From Cynocephalus volans (lineage: Eukaryota > Chordata > Mammalia > Dermoptera > Cynocephalidae): DNA of 64,000 nt. Below, piece after piece: positions 44,758-57,600 of this stretch (its first letter is position 1; every line of letters starts with the position of its first letter). Made by a program: the position numbers and the translations under genes. Below the pieces are notes generated by a model. It was not told the DNA's origin and searched no databases. It worked only from the letters and a program-made list of their open reading frames with translations. The stretch covers positions 84,675,624 to 84,739,623 of the forward strand of contig NC_084478.1 in assembly GCF_027409185.1 (NCBI RefSeq), in the 5' to 3' direction.

Positions 44758-46675
44758 GAGAGAAGTGTAACATATCCACCCAAACCACTGGCAATAGCCA
44801 ATGAATCAATATATAACCACACAAAAGCTCATTTCCTCTTCTAAGCAAACTGAACAACTAAGCACTGCTTGAAGCTCTGCCCACTGAGAGGATTGCCCTT
44901 CACCACTGTTTTTCAGGTAAGTTCCCAGAGAAGGACCTTAGCTCTGCATCTGTATGCTTTCAGGTGGTGCCTGCATACCAGGCAGAGCCATCTTTAAACA
45001 AAGCCCAAGTCTTCTCTCTCTCTGTCAACTTATTATACAGAACTACCTACAAGGCTATAGGTGCAGGGTTTTTAGAGAAGACAGTGTAACCTGAGTGGGG
45101 ACCATGGCCATTTTAGCCACATTTTTATGTAACTTACTTATGCCTTTGAAGCCTGCTTGGGCCCAATCATGCAAATAACAATTCAATTTGATGATGGAGT
45201 GCTACTGTGCATGTCCAATCTGGCTTGGTGGGTTATTTAACACCAAGTTCATATAGGCAGCTCAGGTCACATGGTAACTTGGTGGCCCAAAATTAAGTGT
45301 TCAGTTACTACTCTTGCCCAAGAAGAGGCCAAAAGCTGTGTGAAAGTGTCACTGCCACTTCAAGCACCACTGAATCTCGTAGGTCACATGGTCTAAGTGG
45401 CATAGAAAGTTGCATGGAAGCCTGGACCTATTTCAGAACCTTCTCCTGTTCTGGGCCCTAGTCAGAACTAGCAGCTTTTTGGATCACTTGATAAGTGGGC
45501 CTGAGTAACACACCCAAATGAGGAATATGTTGCCTCCAAAACCTAAAGAGACTCACTAGATATGCCTCTTTGGTGGTTATAGGAGGGGCCAGATGCAATA
45601 ACTTATTCTTCCCCTTAGAAGGATTATCTCAACATGCCCCCGCACCACTGTATTTCTAAGTATTTCACTGGGGTAAAAGGTTCCAGAAATGTTGTATTTA
45701 TTTTCTGCTTTGTGGCACCCAAATGTCTTGTCATTAAGTCTACAGTAGTTGTTACTTCTTGCTCACTAGGTCCAATCAGCGTAATATCATCAATGTAATG
45801 GACTAGTGTGACATCTTGTGAAAGGAAAAGGTGATTTTGAGATCCCTGTGAACTAAATAATGACATACGGCTGGAGATTTAATATGTCCCTAAAACAGGA
45901 GAGTGGAGGTGTACTTCTGATCTTGTCAGCTGAAATCAAACTGTTTCTGGTGGATCTTATTACAGGGATGAAGAGAAAACATTTTCCAGATTAGTAGCTG
46001 CATACCAGGTACCAGGGGAAGAGTTAATTTGCTCAGTCAATGAAATCACATAAAATATAGAAGTTGGAAATCGAGTTACCATCTGTTTAAGTGTAAAAAA
46101 TCCATTCTCTTTCTTCAAGGTCCATCCGTCATCTTCAGAGGCTAAACAGGTGACTTGCATGGAGATGTGGTGGGAATCACTACCTCTGCATTCTTCAAGT
46201 CCATGATGGTGGCACAAATCTCTAAAATGCCTCCAGGCATAAAGTGTAGCTTTTTGTTTTGTATTTTCCCAGGTAGACACAGTTCTAGTGGCTTTTACTT
46301 GACCTTTCCCACAATTATAGCCTTCAATCCACAGGCCAGGGAACCAGTGTGGGGATTCTGCCATCTATTGAGGATATGTATTTCAATTAGGCATTCCAGA
46401 ACTGGAGAAACAACCACAGGATGGGTTCTGGGACACTTTGAACCCACTGTAAAACTGAGTTGAGCTAAAAATCCATTGTGTATCTGACATTCACATGCTT
46501 CTACTATGACTGGTGGGCCATGGTGATGTCTTGGGTCTCCTGGAATTGGCATCAATCCACAGCCAATGTCTAGTAGTCTCCCAAAGGTATAGTTATTTCC
46601 TTTCCTTAATTCACAGCTATCCTGGTAAAAGACCATAGGTCTCTTTGGGGAATGCTGGGAGAAAAATTAACACTA
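44758..46675 (-). pseudogene. ERVL-like protease and reverse transcriptase remnants
   Basis: Minus strand, in retroviral order. A protease-like frame (46636-46295) has LLDIG where LLDTG is expected, with IPGDP nearby. Next come the start of reverse transcriptase (46364-45960, with TWYAATNL near its end) and the RT active site YIDD in the frame 45866-45624, followed by RNase H-like text toward 44760. Frameshifts and stops separate all of these, so it is an old non-functional copy. The assignment to ERVL rests on remembered pol wording. Confidence 0.7.
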
Positions 46676-47762
46676 TAAGACCACTGAAGCACAAGCAACA
46701 ACAACAACAACAACAAAAACAAGTGGAATTACATCAAACTAAAAAGTTTCTGCACATCACAACAATCAACAGAGTGGAAAGACAACCTACAGGATGAAAG
46801 AAAATATTTGCAAGCTGTACATCTGACAAGGGAATAATATTTAGAAAATATAAAGAATTCAAACAAGTATATAGTAAAAAACCAAATCACCCAATTTAAA
46901 AATGAGCAAAGGAGATGAATAGACATTTTTCAAAAGAAGACATACAAATGGCCAACAGGTACTTGAAAAAAATGCTCAGCATCACTAGTCATCAGAAAAA
47001 TGCAAATCAAAACCACATTGAGATATCATCTCACCCCGGTTAGACTGGCCATTACTAAAAAGACCATGAATAACAAATGTCGATGAGGATGTGGGGAAAG
47101 GGGAACTCTTCTACACTGTTGGTGGGACTTTAAATTAGCACAGCCATTCTGGAAAACAGTAAGGAAGTTCCCCAAACAAGAACAGATAGAACTACCTTAT
47201 GATCCAGAAATCCCACTGGGCATATATCCAAAGAAGTAGAAATCATCATATTGAAGGGATACCTGCACTCCCATGTTCATCACAGCTCTATTTACAATAA
47301 CCAAAATATGGTACCAACCTAAGTGTCCATCGATGGATCACTGGATAAGGTATGTTTACACAATGGAATACTACTCATCCATAAAAAAGAATGAAATTCT
47401 GCCATTTGCAGCAGCATGGATGAGTCTGGAGAAAATTATGTTAAGTGAAACGAGCCAGACAAGGAAAGAGAAATACCACATGTTCTCACTCATAACTGGA
47501 TATTAAGAAGGAAAGGAAAGGAAGGGAGGGAGGGAGGAAGGGAGGAAGGGAGGGAGGAAGGGAGGGAGAAAGGAGGGAAGGAAGGAAGGACAGACCATAA
47601 CAATACATTGGACTTTCAGAAGGAGTCAAAAAACCTAAGGATGCTAGACATCGGAGGGATGGAGGGAGGGAGTTTGGGGGGTGATAGGTCGGGTAAAGGA
47701 TATAAAGAAAAATCACGATTTGTAATAATGAATATGCTAATAGTAAATTATAAATAATTTTC
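46676..47762 (+). mobile_element. 5'-truncated L1 (ORF2 C-terminus and 3'UTR)
   Basis: Starts near 'gaccactgaagcacaagcaa' (ORF2 about residue 1000), runs with frame breaks to '...actcataactggatattaag', then a GGAA microsatellite and an AT-rich end near 47762. It lies at the left (5') side of the ERVL remnant in retroviral order. Confidence 0.75.
47506..47590. repeat. GGAA/GGGA microsatellite in an L1 3'UTR
   Basis: Imperfect ggaaggga units directly after the ORF2 end of the L1 at 46676. Confidence 0.92.
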
Positions 47763-47932
47763 TATAATTTTTCTTAGAAAGTTCAATCCTATTTACTTTT
47801 CTCAAGACCCAGTCTCCCCTTCATTCATAGGAATCTGGGTTTGTAAACTGCTAAAGTCTGAGTATTGATTGAGAAATGGTGATTATGATTCAGGTTAGGC
47901 TTTTGTTCACTTGAGGTATAGAGAATAAATGG
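47763..47932. other. Unassigned stretch, possibly more ERVL internal sequence
   Basis: About 170 bp between two L1s with no recognised repeat and no coding frame. Its position beyond the ERVL protease would suit upstream ERVL internal sequence, but I cannot show that. Confidence 0.3.
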
Positions 47933-48345
47933 TCATCTTGTCAGATGAAGGAAAAGCCTTTGAGAAAATTCAACACATTTTCATGATAAAAACTTTCAAC
48001 AAACTATGTATAGAAGGAACTCACATTAACACAATAAATACCATGCACGACTAACCTCATCATACTCAATAGTTAAACACTGAAAGCTTTCTCTCTGAGA
48101 TCTAGAAACAAACAAGGATGCCCACTCTCGCAACTTTTGTTCAACATAGTACTGGATGTCCTAATCAGAGCAATTAGGTAAGTAAAAGAATAAAATGCAT
48201 TCAAATTGAAACGGAAAAAGTAAAATTACCTCTGTAGATTACATGGTCTTACATGTAGAAAATCCTTAGCAATACACGAAAAATATTATTAGAACTAATG
48301 AACAAATTCATTAAAGTTACAGGTTACAAAAGCAACATCCAAAAT
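47933..48345 (+). mobile_element. Old L1 ORF2 reverse-transcriptase fragment
   Basis: 'agatgaaggaaaagcctttg' through 'gatgcccactctcgcaactt' to 'caaaatcagtcacaaca' follows ORF2 from about residue 600 to 735. The FADD region (48225-48250) is destroyed by substitutions. It continues at 48641 after an insertion. Confidence 0.65.
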
Positions 48346-48640
48346 CAGTCACAACACCTGGTTTCTGGTTCTGCATGTAGGAAGCTTGGAAGTTGCCACT
48401 CCATCTAAACACAAGTAAAAAGCTGAATGAACAGAAAAATCATCAACTCTTCCTAGAGCTATAGCAGAAGTGAGGTCACAGTTCAAACTGCTGCCCCCAG
48501 AGTTAAAGAAACAGACAGCCAAATACAGAGAACAACATACCAGAGGAGAGACCTCCATGGGAACCAGTGTCAGGGTAGGAAAACCTGAAATGTAATTGAC
48601 TAATTGCTGGAGGCTAGATGTGGACACCTAGAGAGTTAAA
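48346..48640. other. ~295-bp foreign segment inside an old L1
   Basis: It splits L1 ORF2 text at the 'KSVAFLYSNN'-equivalent region. It includes 'tctgcatgtaggaagcttgg' and 'ccatgggaaccagtgtcagg'. I do not recognise the family; it may be 5'UTR sequence of an ancient L1/HAL1. No clear duplication flanks it. Confidence 0.4.
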
Positions 48641-48728
48641 AACTACTTTTCCAAACTAACAATGAACTTATATAAGAAAAGAAAATTAAGAAAACAATCC
48701 CATTCAAAATAGTATCAAAGGAAAGAAT
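48641..48728 (+). mobile_element. Old L1 ORF2 fragment, continuation
   Basis: 'ctaacaatgaacttatataa' and 'acaatcccattcaaaatagt' continue the ORF2 text broken at 48345. Confidence 0.6.
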
Positions 48729-51715
48729 CAGCCAGACTTACTAAAAAAAGAAGAGAGAAGACCCAAATAACAAAAAATCAGAAATGAAAAAGGGGATACC
48801 ACAACTGATATCACAGAAATACAAAGAATCATCAGAGATTACTATGAACAACTATATACCAACAAAATTGAAAATCTGGGGGAAATGGATAAATTTCTAG
48901 ACACATACAAAGTACCAAGATTGAACCAAGAAAACAGAAAAGCTGAGCAGACCAATAATGAGCAATGAGATTGAAGCAGTAATCAGAAATTTTCCAACAA
49001 AGAAAAGCCCAGGAGCAGATGGCTTCACTGCTGAATTCTACCAAACCTTTAAAGAGGAATTCATACCAGTTCTTTCCAAACTATTCCAAAAACATGAAAC
49101 AGAAACCATTCTCTCAAACTCATTCTATGAAGCCAGCATCACACTGATACCAAAACCAGACAAAAATACTACAAGAAAAGAAAACTATAGGCCAATGTCC
49201 TTGATGAATTTAGGTGCTAAAATGCTTAACAAAATACCAACAAACAGAATACAGCAACGTAACAGAAAGATTATACACCATGATCAAGAGGGATTCATCC
49301 CAGGAATGCAAGGATGCTTCAACATACGCAAGACAATAAATGTGATACACCACATCAACAACATCAAGAACAAAAACCATATGGTCATCTCAATAGATGC
49401 AGAAAAAGCATTTGACAAAATTCAACAGTCCTTCCTGATAAAGACCCTCAACAAATCAAGTATAGAAGGAAGTTATCTCAACATCATAAATGCCATATAC
49501 AATAAACCCACTGCCAATACCATCCTGAAAGGGGAAAAGCTGAAAGCTTTTGCTTAAGATCAAGAACAAGACAAGGATGCCTGCTCTCTCCATTCCTATT
49601 TAACATAGTATTGGAATTACTTGCCAGAGCAATTAGACAAGAGAAAGAAATAAAGGGCATCCAAATAGGTAAAGAGGAAATCAAATTGTCCTTATATGAA
49701 GATGACATTATTCTATATATAGAAAACTCAAGAGACTCTACCAAAAAACTATTACAGCTGACAAATGAATTCAGTAAGGTTACAGGGTACAAAGTCAATA
49801 TACAAAAATCAGTAGCAGTTTTATACTCCAACAACAAACTAGAAGAAAAATAGATCAAGAAAGCAAGCCCATTTACAACAGTCACTCAAAACATAAAATA
49901 CCTAGGAATAAATCTAACCAAAGAGGTGAAAGATCTCTGCAATGAGAACTACAAATCACTACTGAAAGAAATTAAAGAAGACATTAAAAGATGGGAAGAC
50001 ATTCCTTCTTCAAGGATTGGAAAAATTGATGTAGTAAAAATGTCCACACTACTCAAAGCCATCTAAAGATTCAATGTCATCCCTATCAAAATACAAATGA
50101 CATTCTTCACAGAAATAGAAAAAGCAATCCTAACACTCATATGGAATAACAAAGGACCCTGAATAGCCAAAATAATCCTGAGCAAAAAAAGTAAAGCTGG
50201 AGGCATTACACTTCCTGACTTCAAACTATATTAAAAATCTATAGTGACAAAAACAGCATGGTATTGGCATAAAAACAGACATGTGGACCAATGGAACAGA
50301 ATAGGGAACTCAGAAATCAACCCACGTATTTACAGCCAACTGATCTTTGACAAGGGCACCAAGCACATACATTGGGAAAAAGACTGCCTCTTCAGTAAAT
50401 GGTGCTGGAAAAAGTTGATATCCATTTGTAGAAGAATAAAACTTGATCCATACCTCTCACCATATACTGAAATAAACTCAAAATGGATTAGAGACTTAAA
50501 TACAATGCCTGAAACTTTAAAACACCTAGAAGAAAATATAGGGGAAATGCTCTAGGACTTAGAACTGAGTAGTGACTTATTGAATAACACCCCAAAAGTG
50601 CAGGCAAAAAAAAAAGAAAAGAAAAAAAAATGGGACTATATCAAGCTAAAAGACTTCTGCACAGCAAAGGAAACAATCAATAGCATGAAAAGACATCCTA
50701 CAGAATGGGAGAAAATATTTGCAAAAATGTATCTGACAAGAGATTAATATCCAGAATATAGAAAGAGCTGACATAACTTTACTGCATAAAACCCACCCAA
50801 ATAATCCAATTAAAAAGTGGGCAAAGGAGCTGAATAGACATTTCTCAAAGGAAGACGTACAAATGCCAACAGGTACCTGAAAAAATACTCAACATCACTA
50901 ATCATGAGGGAAATGCAAATCAAAACCACTTTGAGATATCTATCACCTCACCCCAATCAGACTGGCTGTTATAAAAAAGACAGAGAATTACAAATGCTGG
51001 CAAGGATGTGGAGAAAGAGGAACCCTCTGGCACTGTTGGTGGGACTGTAAATTAGTACAGCCATTATGGGGAACAATATGGAAATTCCTTAAACAACTAC
51101 AGATAGAACTTCCATATTATCCAGCAATCCCCCTACTGGGGATATATCCAGATGATTGGAAAACATCAGATCAAAGGGATACCTGCACTCCCATGTTTAT
51201 TGCAGCTACATTTGCAATAGCCAGGCAATGGAAGTATCTTAAATGTCCATTGATAGATGACTGGATAAGGAAATTTTGGTATATATACACAATGGAATAC
51301 TTCTCTGCCATAAAAAAGAATGAAATTCTACCATTTGCAGCATTGTGGATGAGCCTGGAGAAAATTTTGGTAAGTGAAGCAAATCAGATATAAAAAGAGG
51401 AATACCACATGTTCTCACTCATAATGAGGAACTGAATCCATAAATAAATAAATGAACAGTAAAGAGAGACTGAAAGAAAGAAAGGAATAACAATCACAGT
51501 AATACATTAAACTTTTAGAAAACTAAATGTGGAAAAGAAGAGGGAGGGCGGAGGGATGGGTGCTAATGACAAATTGGTCAATGAACACAAAGAATGACTG
51601 CACATTGTAATAATGAATAAGCTAACTATACTGATCTAAATACCACACATTATACACAATTATTGAAAATCAATGTACATCACATGTGTGTATAATAATA
51701 ATAATAATAAAGTAA
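48729..51715 (+). mobile_element. 5'-truncated L1, most of ORF2 and 3'UTR, degraded
   Basis: Starts in the ORF2 linker (about residue 372) and runs to an AT-rich end with an ATA/AAT repeat at 51690-51715. Frames survive in pieces: 48958-49557 (199 residues, including KKSPGADGF, where PGPDGF is usual), 49611-49853 (YEDD where FADD is expected), 50244-50555 and 51193-51393. It has frameshifts, and an altered catalytic motif predicts inactivity. Confidence 0.8.
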
Positions 51716-52000
51716 GAGTCAAATAAATGGAAAAATATTCTGCATTCATGAATTGGAAGCTTAATATTGTTAAAATGCCCACACTGCCAAATCAATCTAC
51801 AGATTCAATGCTATCTCCATCAAAATCCCAATGGCATTTTTTTTATAGCAAAAGGAAAAACAACTCTAAAAGTCATATGGAACCACTAAAGACCCAGAAT
51901 AGCCAAAGAAACTTTGAGAAAGAAGTAGAAAGACAGAGGCATTACACTTCCTGGTTTCAAAATGTATTACACTGCTACAGTTATTAAAAGCAGCAAGGGA
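51716..52000 (+). mobile_element. Old L1 ORF2 fragment, host of two MaLR LTRs, part 1
   Basis: 'atattgttaaaatgcccaca' through 'cattacacttcctggtttca' to 'attaaaagcagcaagg' follows ORF2 from about residue 810 to 895. Confidence 0.65.
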
Positions 52001-52433
52001 TGTGTATTGACATGGATTGAATGTTTGTCCCCTTTCGTGTGAAAGTTTAATTCCTAATGGGGCACTGTTGAAAGTTGGGGCCTTTAAAAGATGATTCGAT
52101 TATGAGGACTCTGCTCTTGTGAATGGATTAATCCATTCATGGAGTAATGGGTTAATGGTTTTAATGGTTTATCAGGGAATAGACTCAGGGCTTTATAAGG
52201 AGAGGGAAAAAAAGCATGTAAAAAAGTGGGCTCTTGCTTCCCCTTTGTCATGTGACTCCCTGCACTGCTACTGGACTCTGTAGCATTTCCACCAACAAGA
52301 ACACCCTCATCACATGTGCTCCCTGGACCTTGGACTTTGCAGCCTCCAAAATTGTAAGCAATGCATCTCATTTCTTTGTACATTACTCGGTTTCAGGTAT
52401 TCTGTTATCAGTGACAGAAAATGGAATACTACA
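52001..52433 (+). mobile_element. MaLR/MLT-type solo LTR
   Basis: 'catggattgaatgtttgtcc', 'ggggcctttaaaagatgatt', 'ccttggactttgcagcctcc', ending '...aatggaatactaca'. Same family and orientation as the LTR at 52596. L1 ORF2 text continues on both sides; the target duplication is blurred. Confidence 0.7.
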
Positions 52434-52595
52434 GGCATAAAGACAGACATATAGACCAATGGCACAGAATAGAGAGACCAGAATTAAATCCATGCATATG
52501 TGGTCACCTGATCTTCAACAAATGTGCCAAAAATACAAAATGTGCTAGAGATAGTTTCTTTAACCAATGGTGTGGGGAAAACTGGATATCCACAT
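52434..52595 (+). mobile_element. Old L1 ORF2 fragment, part 2
   Basis: 'ggcataaagacagacatata' resumes the L1 text where 52000 stopped, and continues to 'aactggatatccacat', where the second LTR starts. Confidence 0.7.
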
Positions 52596-53024
52596 TGCTA
52601 TGGTATGAATGTTTGTCCCCTCCAAAACTCCTGTGTAACCAAATCCCCAATATAGTATTTGAAAGGTGCAGCCTTTAAGAGGTGATTGAGTCATGAAGAC
52701 TATGCTCTAATGAATGGATTAGTCCATTCATAGAGTAATGGGTTAATGGTGTAATGGGTTATCAGGGAGTTGACTTGGGACTTTATAAAGAGAGGAAGAA
52801 AGTATGTAAAAGCATGCTCTTGCTTATTAGCCATCACCATGTGATTTCCTGCATCACTAGAGTATGCTGTAGAGAGATCCCACCAAGAAAAAAGCCCTCC
52901 CCAGATGAGTCCTGTGAACTTAGGACTTCCAAGCCTCCAAAACTGTAACAAATTAACCTCTTTTCTTTTTGCATTGTCCAGTTTCAGGTATTCTGTCATA
53001 AGCAACAGAAAATGAACTAATACA
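52596..53024 (+). mobile_element. MaLR/MST-type LTR with internal sequence following
   Basis: Starts TGCTATGGTATGAATGTTTG and ends 'aactaataca' (429 bp). Contains 'ggtgcagcctttaagaggtg' and 'tccaagcctccaaaactgta'. Unlike its neighbour it is followed by internal sequence, so it is a 5' LTR. Confidence 0.75.
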
Positions 53025-53236
53025 GAAAATTGGTACCAAGAAATGGAGTGCTGCTAAAAAGGAATGCCTGAAAATGTGGAAGTCACTTTGGTAGTGGGTA
53101 GAGGAAGGAAGAAATCAGAAGAGCAGGCTAGAAAAAGCCTAGATTGCTGTAAATGGAGTATTAAGGGCAATTCTAGTGAGGGCTTAGAAGACAAGAAAAC
53201 CAGGGAAAGTTTGGAACCCCTTAGAAACCGGTTAAG
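53025..53236 (+). mobile_element. MaLR internal region, truncated
   Basis: 'gaaaattggtaccaagaaat' then 'aatgtggaagtcactttggt' and 'gggcaattctagtgagggct', parallel to 11989-12150. It is cut at 53236 by a plus-strand L1. Confidence 0.65.
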
Positions 53237-54655
53237 TTGACTTTAAACTATACTACAAAGGTCTCATAACCAAAACACCAAGGCACTGGCACAAAAAGAC
53301 AAATGGACCAATGGAACAGAATAGAGAATCCAGAAATCAATCCATACACCTACAGCAATCTGATATTAGACAAAGGCACAAAGAATACACACTGGTGAAG
53401 AGAATGCCTCATCAGTGAATTGTGCTGGGAAAATTGGACATCCATATGTAGAAGAATGTAACTAGACTTGTAACTCTTGCCATATACCAAACTCAACTCA
53501 AAATCGATGAAAGAACTAAATATATGTCCTGAAACAGTAAAACTCCTAAAAGAATACATACAGTAAACATTTCAGGAAGTAGGATTGGGCATAGGCTTTA
53601 TGAATACAATCCCCAAAGCACAGGCAACCAAAGGAAAAATAAACATTTGGGATTATATCAAACTAAAAAGCTTCTGCACAGCAAAAGAAACAATTAACAG
53701 AGTAAAAAGACAACCAACAGAATGGGAGAAAATATTTGCAAAATGTACATCTGACAAAGGATTAATATCCAGAATGTACAAGGAACTCAAACAACTTAAC
53801 AGCAAAAAACCCCCAAGTAACCCAATTAAAACATGGACAAAGGAGCAGAATAGGTATTTCTCAAAGAAAGATATACAGTTGGCCAACAAACACATGAAAA
53901 AATGCTCAACATCACTCAGCATTCAGGAAATGCAAATCAAAACCACTTTGAGATATCTCACTCCAGTTACGATGGCTAATATCCAGAAGACAGAGAATAA
54001 ATGCTGGTGAGGATGTGGAGAAAAAGGAAATTGTCTACACTGTTGATGGGACTGTAAAATGGTGCAGCCTTTATGGAAAATGATATGGAGGTTCCTCAAA
54101 CAATGACAGGTAGATCTACCATATGACCCAGCCATCCCACTGCTGGCTATGTACCCAAAGGAATGGAAATCATCATATCAAAGAATATCTGTACTCCCAT
54201 GTTTATTGAAGGGCTATTTACAATAGTAAAGAGTTGCAACCAGCCTAAACGTCCATCATCAGATGAGTAGATAATGAAAATGTGGTATGGAATACTACTG
54301 TGCTGTAAAAAAAGAATGAAATACTACCATTCACAATAACATGGATGGACTTAGAGAAAATTGTATTAGGTGAAATAAGGCAGGCACAGAAAGAGAACTA
54401 TCACATGTTCACCCTTATATGTGAATGCTAATAAAAATAAACAAACAAATAAATGGAGGTGGGGAAAGAAGACAAAACAATCACAATAATTCCTTGAACT
54501 TGTTAGGATAAGTGAACAGATAGGATGTTGATTTGGGAGAGGGGAGAGAGAGAGGGAGGAAAAGGAGGAACTGGCAAAGGGACATGAAAATCAATTATAT
54601 TGTATATTGATAAATTTGAAAATTTTTAAATTAAAAAATATATAGATTATTTTAC
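53237..54655 (+). mobile_element. 5'-truncated L1 (ORF2 C-terminal third and 3'UTR)
   Basis: Starts 'gactttaaactatactacaa' (ORF2 about residue 873). The longest frame, 53585-54010 (141 residues), parallels residues about 990-1130 of the intact copy. 3'UTR with 'gggagaggggagagagagag', A-rich end near 54655. Frameshifts and a stop in the Cys-rich region. Confidence 0.75.
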
Positions 54656-57600
54656 CTGTTAAAACAATGTTTTTCTTTTTTTTAAATTTTATTTTATTTT
54701 GTCAATATACAATGTGGTTGATTATTGTGGCCCATTACCAAAACCTCCCTCCCTCCTCCCTCTCCTCTCTCCCTCCCAACAAATTCACAGCAAACAGATT
54801 ACAATTCCTTGAAGTTGATCCGACAAGCAAACAGCTTGTTTTGTGTTATTCCCCCACCAGCTTATTTGTGTATTTATTTATTTATTTTTAACTCCCACAA
54901 AAAAGCAAGAACATGTGATATTTCTCTTTCTGTGCCTGACTCGTTTCACTTAATATAATTCTCTCTAGATCCATCCATGTTGTTGCAAATGGCAGTATTA
55001 CATTCTCTAGTATAGCAGAGTAGTATTCCATTGTGTAGATATACCACATTTTCTGTATCCACTCATCTGATGATGGACATTTGGGCTGGTTCCAACTCTT
55101 AGGTATTGTAAAGAGTGCTGCGATGAACATTGGAGAACAGGTATACCTTCGACTTGATGATTTCCATTCCTCTGGGTATATTCCCAGCAGTGGGATAGCT
55201 GGGTCATATGGTAGATCTATCTGCAACTGTTTGAGTAACCTCCATACCATTTTCCATAGAGGCTGCACCATTTTGCAGTCCCACCAACAATGTATGAGAG
55301 TTCCTTTTTCTCTGCAACCTCACCAGCATTTATCATTCACAGTCTTTTAGATATCAGCCATCCTAACTGGGGTGAGAAGGTATCTATCTCAGTGTGGTTT
55401 TGATTTGCATTTCCCAAATTCTGAGTGATGCTTAGCATTTTTTCATATGTTTGTTGGCCATTCATATTTCTTCCTTTGAGAAATGCCTATTTAGCTCTTT
55501 TGCCCATTTTTTAATTGGGTTACTTGTTTTTTTCTTGTAAAGTTGTTTCAGTTCCTTGTATATTCTGGAGACTAATCCTTTGTGAAATGTATATTTTGCA
55601 AATATTTTCTCCAACTCTGTTGGTGGTATTTTCACTCTGTTAATTGTTTCTTTTGCTGTGCAGAAGCTTTTTAGTTTGATATAATCCCATTTGTTTATTT
55701 TTCCTTTATCTGCCCATACTTTTGGGGTCATATTCACGAAGTCTGTGTCCAGTCCTACTTCCTGGAGTGTTTCTCCTTTGTTTTCCTTGAGTAGTTTTAT
55801 TGTTTCAGGGTGTATATTTAATTATTTAATCCATTTTGAGTTCATTTTACTATATGATGAGAGGTATGGGTCTAGTTTCATTCTCCTGCATATGGATTTC
55901 CAGTAATCCCAGCACAATTTGCTGAAGAGGCAGTCTGTTCACCAGTGTATAGGCTTGGTGCCTTTGTCAAAGATCAGATGCCTGTAGGTGTGTAGGTTGA
56001 TTTCTGGATTCTCTATTCTATTCCATTGATCCCTGTGTCTATTTTTATGCCAGTACCATGCTGTTTTGGTTATAATAGCTTTGTAGTATAATTTAAAGTC
56101 AGGTAGTGTTATACCTCCAGCTTTATTTTATTTTATTTTTTTGCTCATAATTGCTTTGGCTATGTCTGATCTTTTGTTATTCCATATAAATGTCTGGATA
56201 GTTTTTCCATTTCTGAGAAAAATGTCATTGGAATTTTGATGAGGATTGCATTGAATTTGTAGATCACTTTGGATAGTACGGACATTTTCACTATGTTGAT
56301 TCTTCCAATCCAAGAGCATGGGATACCTTTCCATCTTCTTGTGTCCTCTTTCATTTCTCTCAGCAGTGGTTTGTATTTCTCATTACAGAGGTTTTTCACA
56401 TCCTTGGTTAACGCTATTCCTAAGTATTTTATTTTTTTGGTGGCTATTGTAAATGGGCAAGATTTCTTGATTTCTCTTTCTGCATGTTCAGTATTGGAGA
56501 ATAGAAATGCTACTGATTTTTGTTTGTTGATTTTGTATCCTGCAACTTTCCTGAAATCATTTATCAACTCCAAGAGGTTTTGGCAGAGGCTTTAGGGGGT
56601 TCGATATATAGGATTATATCATCTGCAAACAGGGACCGTTTGACTTCGTCTTTTCCGAACTGGATGCCCTTTATTTCCTACTCTTCTCTGATTGCTCTGG
56701 CTAGTACTACCAACACTATGTTGAATAGGAGTGGTGAGAGTGTGCATCCTTGTCTAGTTTCTGTTCTTAAGGGCTTTTCCCCATTCAGGATGACATTGGC
56801 AGTGGGCTTATCATATATGACATTAATTATGTTGAGCTAATTACCATCTATACCTAACTTGCAGAGAGTCTTTATGATGAACGAATGTTGAATTTTGTCA
56901 AATGCTTCTTCAGTGTCTACAGAGATGATCATATGGTCTTTGTCTTTGATTTTATTGATGTGGTGTATAACATTTATTGATTTGTGTATGTTGAACCAAT
57001 CTTGCTTCCCTTGGATGAATCCCACTTGATCATGGTGGATAATTTTGCATAAGTGTTGCTGTATTCTGTTAGCTAGTATTTTATTGAGGATTTTTGCATC
57101 CATATTCATCAAGAATATTGGCCTATAGTTTTCTTTTCTTGTTGTATCTTTACCTAGTTTTGGTATCAGGGTGATGTTTCCTTCATGAAATGAATTTTGG
57201 AGAATGGCCCGTGTTTCAATCTTTTGGAATAGATTGTAGAGAATTGGTATTAATTCCTGTTTGAAAGTTGGGTAGAATTCTGCAGTGAACCCATCTGGTC
57301 CTGGTGTTTTCTTTATTGTGAGCCTTCTTATAACTGCTTCAATCTCTTTTATTGTTATTGGTCTGTTCATATTTTCTACATCTTCTCGGCTCAGTTTTGT
57401 TAATTTGTGTGTGTCCAGAAATTTATCCATTTCCTCCAGATTTTCAAATTTGTTAGCATATAGTCGTTTGTAATAGTAACTAATTATTTCTTGTATTTCT
57501 GAGGTATCAGTTGTAATATCACCTTTTTCATTTCTAATATTTGTTATTTGGGTCTTCTCTCTTCTTTTTTTAGTTAGCCATGCTAATGGTTTCTCAATTT

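Noticed and set aside
45624..45866. A working retroviral polymerase
   Set aside because: YIDD is preserved, but the frame is only 80 codons and is surrounded by frameshifts and stops.
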